A program made the translations under genes and the position numbers. From NCBI RefSeq assembly GCF_035514885.1, contig NZ_DATJCH010000012.1:248001-312000 (forward strand): a DNA stretch of 64,000 nt, written 5' to 3'. This DNA comes from Albibacterium sp035514885 (lineage in GTDB: Bacteria > Bacteroidota > Bacteroidia > Sphingobacteriales > Sphingobacteriaceae). Of this stretch, positions 60,655-64,000 are shown piece after piece. The notes below the pieces were generated by a model. That model was not told the origin of the DNA, did no database searches, and saw only the letters and a list, made by a program, of their open reading frames with translations. Position 1 is the stretch's first letter, and each line of letters opens with the position of its first letter.

Positions 60655-61827
60655 ATGAAAATCAAATCACTTTTATTATTGGCCGCTATATTTTATTCTA
60701 TCGGTGTATTTGCACAGACAGGAGAATTAAAAAGAGGTGTGGCTAGCTACGAAAAGTTTAACCAGGTTAAACAAATTGGTACACCAGCTTTGGGTATAAA
60801 GGATCTTGAAAGTGCAAAAACTTCTTTAGAGAAGGCTTCTGCAAATGACAAAACATCTAATCTATCACAGACTTGGACTTACTTAGCTCTTGTATATTCA
60901 GACTATGCTCTTTTAGATACAACCTCAACAGCTGCAGATTACAAACAAAAGGCTATTGATGCATTGACAAAAGCTAAAGCAGCAGAAGGAAGTGCAGAAC
61001 AAGAACAAAATTTTGCAGCAGCTTCTAGAAATTTAGCTCAAGTTGAGTTGGAAAGTGGAGTTAAAGCTTTTGAAGTTCAAGATTACGCTTCTGCCTACCA
61101 GGCGTTTGATAAAGGACTTCAGCATATGCCTGGAGATACCTTGTTTAGCTATTATGCAGGTTTAGCAGCAATTAATGCAAAGGACTATCCAAACGCTATA
61201 GATAAATATAAATTATTATTAGGTCATGATGATTTTTCTAATTTGTCTCAGATCTATCTTGATCTGTCTCGTTTGTATATGATGTCGAAAGACACTGTAT
61301 CTGCCATTAAATATGCTGAAGAAGGAGTAGTTAAATTTCCAGATAATCAACAATTGGCTACTCAAAATATTGAACTGAATCTTCAAGCTGGTAATGGTGA
61401 AAAGTTAATTTCAAGTATTGCAGATCAAATTGAAAAGAACCCGACTGATGCAAGATTGCAATACTATTATGGAATAGCATTGAGTTCTAATAAGGACGAA
61501 GAGGCGGCTAAAGCTGCTTACTTGAAAGCTGTTGAATTAGATCCTGCCTTTGCTGATGCATACATTAATTTAGGTGTAATGTTATTAGATCAAGGGATTA
61601 ACGTGTTTAGAGAAGCAAGCAAATTACCTGCAAATCAACAAAAAGAATATAACGAAAGTGCTAAAAGAGGAAATGAACTAATTGAAGAAGCATTCCCTTA
61701 TTTAGAAAAAGCGACAGAGGTTGCTCCAACTCACTCAATAGCATGGCAAAATTTGAAGACTTATTATCAGATAAAAGAGAATGCTGAGAAAGTAGCAGAA
61801 ATAGAAGAAAAAATAAAAACACTTTAG
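60655..61827 (+). CDS. TPR-repeat protein, secreted
   Basis: A 390-residue protein with a Sec signal peptide (LLLAAIFYSIGVFAQ) and several TPR units (YASAYQAFDKGLQHMPGDTLFSYYAGLAAI; AAYLKAVELDPAFADAYINLGVMLL). It probably derives from the same ancestor as the gene upstream, because order and repeat type agree. It ends eight bases before a perfect 62-bp palindrome, which should terminate the gyrA-TPR transcript. Function unknown; periplasmic scaffolding is likely. Confidence 0.85.
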   Translation: MKIKSLLLLAAIFYSIGVFAQTGELKRGVASYEKFNQVKQIGTPALGIKDLESAKTSLEKASANDKTSNLSQTWTYLALVYSDYALLDTTSTAADYKQKAIDALTKAKAAEGSAEQEQNFAAASRNLAQVELESGVKAFEVQDYASAYQAFDKGLQHMPGDTLFSYYAGLAAINAKDYPNAIDKYKLLLGHDDFSNLSQIYLDLSRLYMMSKDTVSAIKYAEEGVVKFPDNQQLATQNIELNLQAGNGEKLISSIADQIEKNPTDARLQYYYGIALSSNKDEEAAKAAYLKAVELDPAFADAYINLGVMLLDQGINVFREASKLPANQQKEYNESAKRGNELIEEAFPYLEKATEVAPTHSIAWQNLKTYYQIKENAEKVAEIEEKIKTL

Positions 61828-61834
61828 TTTTTAT

Positions 61835-61896
61835 ACATTTCATAATAAACAAGAATGGCTGGAAATTTCCAGCCATTCTTGTTTATTATGAAATGT
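61835..61896. terminator. perfect 62-bp palindrome without a loop
   Basis: The 31 bases 61835-61865 are exactly complemented by 61866-61896; the centre reads GGAAATTTCC. It lies between the converging TPR and minus-strand genes and probably ends both transcripts, after folding with a few unpaired central bases. Confidence 0.85.
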
Positions 61897-61927
61897 GAGT
61901 TTCTCTATAATACCGCATTACTAAATA

Positions 61928-62332
61928 TTAACCAATCAAGACACCGGGTTTGTTGAGAATAGGTATTCTAACGAAATTAGAATCGACAACACTTTCGGGC
62001 AGGAATATAAATTTCTTGTCGTAAATTGTCCCATTGATATAATAGCTAAGCCAATATTCATTTGTCAAGCCAAATAAGGCTTCATCAATAGGTTCTATTT
62101 TAGCATAAGAACTTCCACTAATGTCACCAATGAAATGTCTTAATGTGGTAGTTTGAATATCCTTACCATCTGTATAGTCATATCCTCGGGCACTTATAAG
62201 AACATTATTAATAGTTTCTTTTTTCCTGTTAATGATATAAACATACCATAACTTGCTTTCAGGTGTTTCACCTTCCAGTACAATGGCTATTCCTATATCT
62301 TCAACTATATTTTTTGGTAAATCTCTTTTCAT
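61928..62332 (-). CDS. hypothetical protein adjacent to topA
   Basis: A 134-residue protein without signal peptide or membrane helix, predicted to be mainly beta-stranded (VYIINRKKETINNVLISARGYDYTDGK; HFIGDISGSSYAKIEPIDEALFG). I recognise no named family. It begins 15 bases after the topA stop on the same strand, so it is probably co-transcribed with topA, and it ends near the palindromic terminator. Confidence 0.75.
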   Translation of the reverse strand: MKRDLPKNIVEDIGIAIVLEGETPESKLWYVYIINRKKETINNVLISARGYDYTDGKDIQTTTLRHFIGDISGSSYAKIEPIDEALFGLTNEYWLSYYINGTIYDKKFIFLPESVVDSNFVRIPILNKPGVLIG

Positions 62333-62347
62333 TAAAATAGCGGAACT

Positions 62348-64000
62348 TTACTTTTTTGCTTTTGGAGCTGCTTTTTTAGCAGCTGGTTTCTTTTTAGCAG
62401 CAGTTTTCTTCTTGGTTGCTGTTGTTGCAGTAGCTTTAGCGCCTTTAAAAGATTTTTTAGGGACAGGCTGATCATCTGCAAGCTTCTTGATTTCCTCGAA
62501 ACTCAGATCTTCAGGTGTCTTATCCTTAGGTATCTTAATATTTAATTTACCATATCTAATAAAAGGACCCCATCGACCGTTTTCTATACGAACATCAGGA
62601 TCTTCCTCAAATGTTTTGATTATTTTATCAATATCTTTTTGACGTTTTATTTTAATAATCTCGATAGCCTCTGTTTCCTCAACTTTATGTGGGTCAACAT
62701 CTTTAGGTAAAGAATAAAATGATCCGTCATGACGAATATAAGGACCAAATCTCCCTATTGCCACTGTCATGTCTTTATCTTCAAATACACCAACGGTTTT
62801 AGGAAGCCTAAACAGTTCCAATGCTTCTTCCAATGTAATGGTTTCAATCATCTGTCCTTGTCTTAAGCTAGCGAATCGTGGTTTTTCTTCATCTTCGCTA
62901 GAGCCTATTTGAACCAATGGGCCGAAACGACCAACCCGTACAATAATCTTTTTTCCACTTGCTTCGTCTGTGCCTAATTCTCGTTCATGGCTAGCTCTCT
63001 CTGCTGTTTCAAGAGTATTCTCAACATCGGTGTGGAAAGGTCCGTAAAAGTCCTTTAACATGGCTGTCCAGTCTTTTAAACCATGTGCAATTTCATCAAA
63101 TTCTTTTTCAACAGTTGCTGTGAAGTTAAAATCAACGATATCTACAAAATGTTCTACTAAGAAATCATTTACCATAATTCCAATATCAGTTGGAAACAGT
63201 TTGTTTCGTTCTGCACCTGTATTTTCTGACTTGATGAGTGATGTGATTTTGCCTTCCGCTAAAGATAGGACTTGATAATTTCTTGCTTTTCCTTCCCGGT
63301 CCTCCTTTACTACGTAGCCTCTGTTTTGTATAGTTGATATGGTTGGAGCATAAGTTGAAGGACGACCAATTCCAAGTTCTTCCATTTTCTTCACTAAGCT
63401 TGCTTCAGTATAACGGGATGGCGGACGGCTGTAGCGTTCAGTCGCATTCATTTCCTTTAAGGAAACGATTTGTCCTGTTTTTAACGGTGGAAGAAGTGCA
63501 TTATCACTACTATCATCTAATTGAACTTCTGCTTCTTCATCTGTTGATTCAAAATATACCTTTAGAAAACCATCAAATTTCATTACTTCTCCGCTTGCCG
63601 TTAATTCTTCCGAACGGGAGGAGATGGATATCTTGGCAGTTGTTTTCTCAAATTCTGCTTCACTCATCTGAGATGCAATCGCGCGTTTCCATATTAATTC
63701 ATACAGTTTTCGTTCTGCAGAATCTCCGCTTATACTATGGTTTGTGAAATTAGTAGGTCGTATGGCTTCGTGAGCTTCTTGAGCTCCAGATGATTTTGTT
63801 TTATATTGACGAGGTTTATGGTATTTATCTCCATAAGCATTTCTGATTTCTTTTTCTGCAGCATCTAAAGCCGTTTGGCTTAAATTTACTGAGTCAGTAC
63901 GCATGTAAGATATATAACCAGCCTCGTATAAACGTTGTGCCAGGCTCATTGTCCGCCCAACAGAATATCCTAATTTCCTACTTGCTTCCTGTTGTAGCGT
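62348..64000 (-). CDS. topA: DNA topoisomerase I, C-terminal part (5' end outside window)
   Basis: The frame is open to the window end, giving 550 residues; the N-terminal Toprim domain lies outside. The visible part begins TLQQEASRKLGYSVGRTMSL and contains the active-site tyrosine in YISYMRTDS, which corresponds to Y319 of the E. coli enzyme. The ATG at 63949 is internal and not the start. The C-terminal region has repeated topoisomerase C-domains (VRVGRFGPLVQIG, VAIGRFGPYIRHD, ENGRWGPFIRYG) and ends in a Lys/Ala-rich histone-like tail instead of zinc fingers. Confidence 0.95.
   Translation of the reverse strand, partial: TLQQEASRKLGYSVGRTMSLAQRLYEAGYISYMRTDSVNLSQTALDAAEKEIRNAYGDKYHKPRQYKTKSSGAQEAHEAIRPTNFTNHSISGDSAERKLYELIWKRAIASQMSEAEFEKTTAKISISSRSEELTASGEVMKFDGFLKVYFESTDEEAEVQLDDSSDNALLPPLKTGQIVSLKEMNATERYSRPPSRYTEASLVKKMEELGIGRPSTYAPTISTIQNRGYVVKEDREGKARNYQVLSLAEGKITSLIKSENTGAERNKLFPTDIGIMVNDFLVEHFVDIVDFNFTATVEKEFDEIAHGLKDWTAMLKDFYGPFHTDVENTLETAERASHERELGTDEASGKKIIVRVGRFGPLVQIGSSEDEEKPRFASLRQGQMIETITLEEALELFRLPKTVGVFEDKDMTVAIGRFGPYIRHDGSFYSLPKDVDPHKVEETEAIEIIKIKRQKDIDKIIKTFEEDPDVRIENGRWGPFIRYGKLNIKIPKDKTPEDLSFEEIKKLADDQPVPKKSFKGAKATATTATKKKTAAKKKPAAKKAAPKAKK

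Overview
The window comes from a member of the Bacteroidota, most likely the Sphingobacteriales (Sphingobacteriaceae-like; inferred). The evidence is the tmRNA tag GENNYALAA, promoters of the TAnnTTTG type, many lipoproteins with Bacteroidota-style lipoboxes, an AT-rich genome, and families such as S46 dipeptidyl-peptidase, DUF6428, DUF3853 and the XRE/DUF2975 pair.

Layout. 1-3.8 kb: the end of a flavoprotein gene, a small unknown gene, a frameshifted small lipoprotein, and an arsenic operon (arsR, DUF6428, thioredoxin-type arsC, acr3) with a palindromic operator. 3.8-11.5 kb (minus strand): a compact operon joining a secreted GH10 xylanase and a CE1-like esterase to an aldonate permease and an oxidative, non-phosphorylating pentonate route (dehydratase, second dehydratase, alpha-ketoglutarate semialdehyde dehydrogenase) that ends in 2-oxoglutarate. 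11.6-15.7 kb: an alpha/beta hydrolase, an XRE/DUF2975 pair, a decayed integrase fragment and a GH43 glycosidase.

15.91-36.64 kb is an integrative, mobilizable element inserted at the 3' end of ssrA (tmRNA). Both ends carry a 13-bp core taken from the ssrA acceptor end. Next to the left end lie a tyrosine recombinase, then a replication/mobilization module (DUF3853, RecA-like ATPase, Toprim primase-like protein, MobC, relaxase, coiled-coil membrane protein). The cargo is defence-like: a MmeI-type DNA methyltransferase whose nuclease motif is not recognisable, followed by Fic, a superfamily 2 helicase and a GIY-YIG (MUG113-like) nuclease behind a dense cluster of TGTAAMCAA boxes; then a SieB-like membrane protein and a large helicase with a C-terminal nuclease-like domain, each flanked by inverted ATGTTGT motifs as if they were cassettes. 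The right end holds a decayed second integrase and a fragment resembling a tRNA 3' end, evidence of stacked insertions. The functional ssrA lies just beyond the right end.

37-64 kb is ordinary chromosome: S46 peptidase, MFS transporter, M20 dipeptidase, CapD-like nucleotide-sugar epimerase/dehydratase, CPA2 antiporter, an NtrC-type regulator, mutS, pncB, a BaiN/HI0933 flavoprotein, a cytochrome c/SCO cluster, hemF, gyrA, two TPR proteins and the C-terminal two-thirds of topA. A perfect 62-bp palindrome with no loop separates the TPR operon from the topA operon.

Best candidates for something undescribed: the methyltransferase-Fic-helicase-GIY-YIG locus with its box cluster, and the inverted ATGTTGT boundaries around the neighbouring defence genes.
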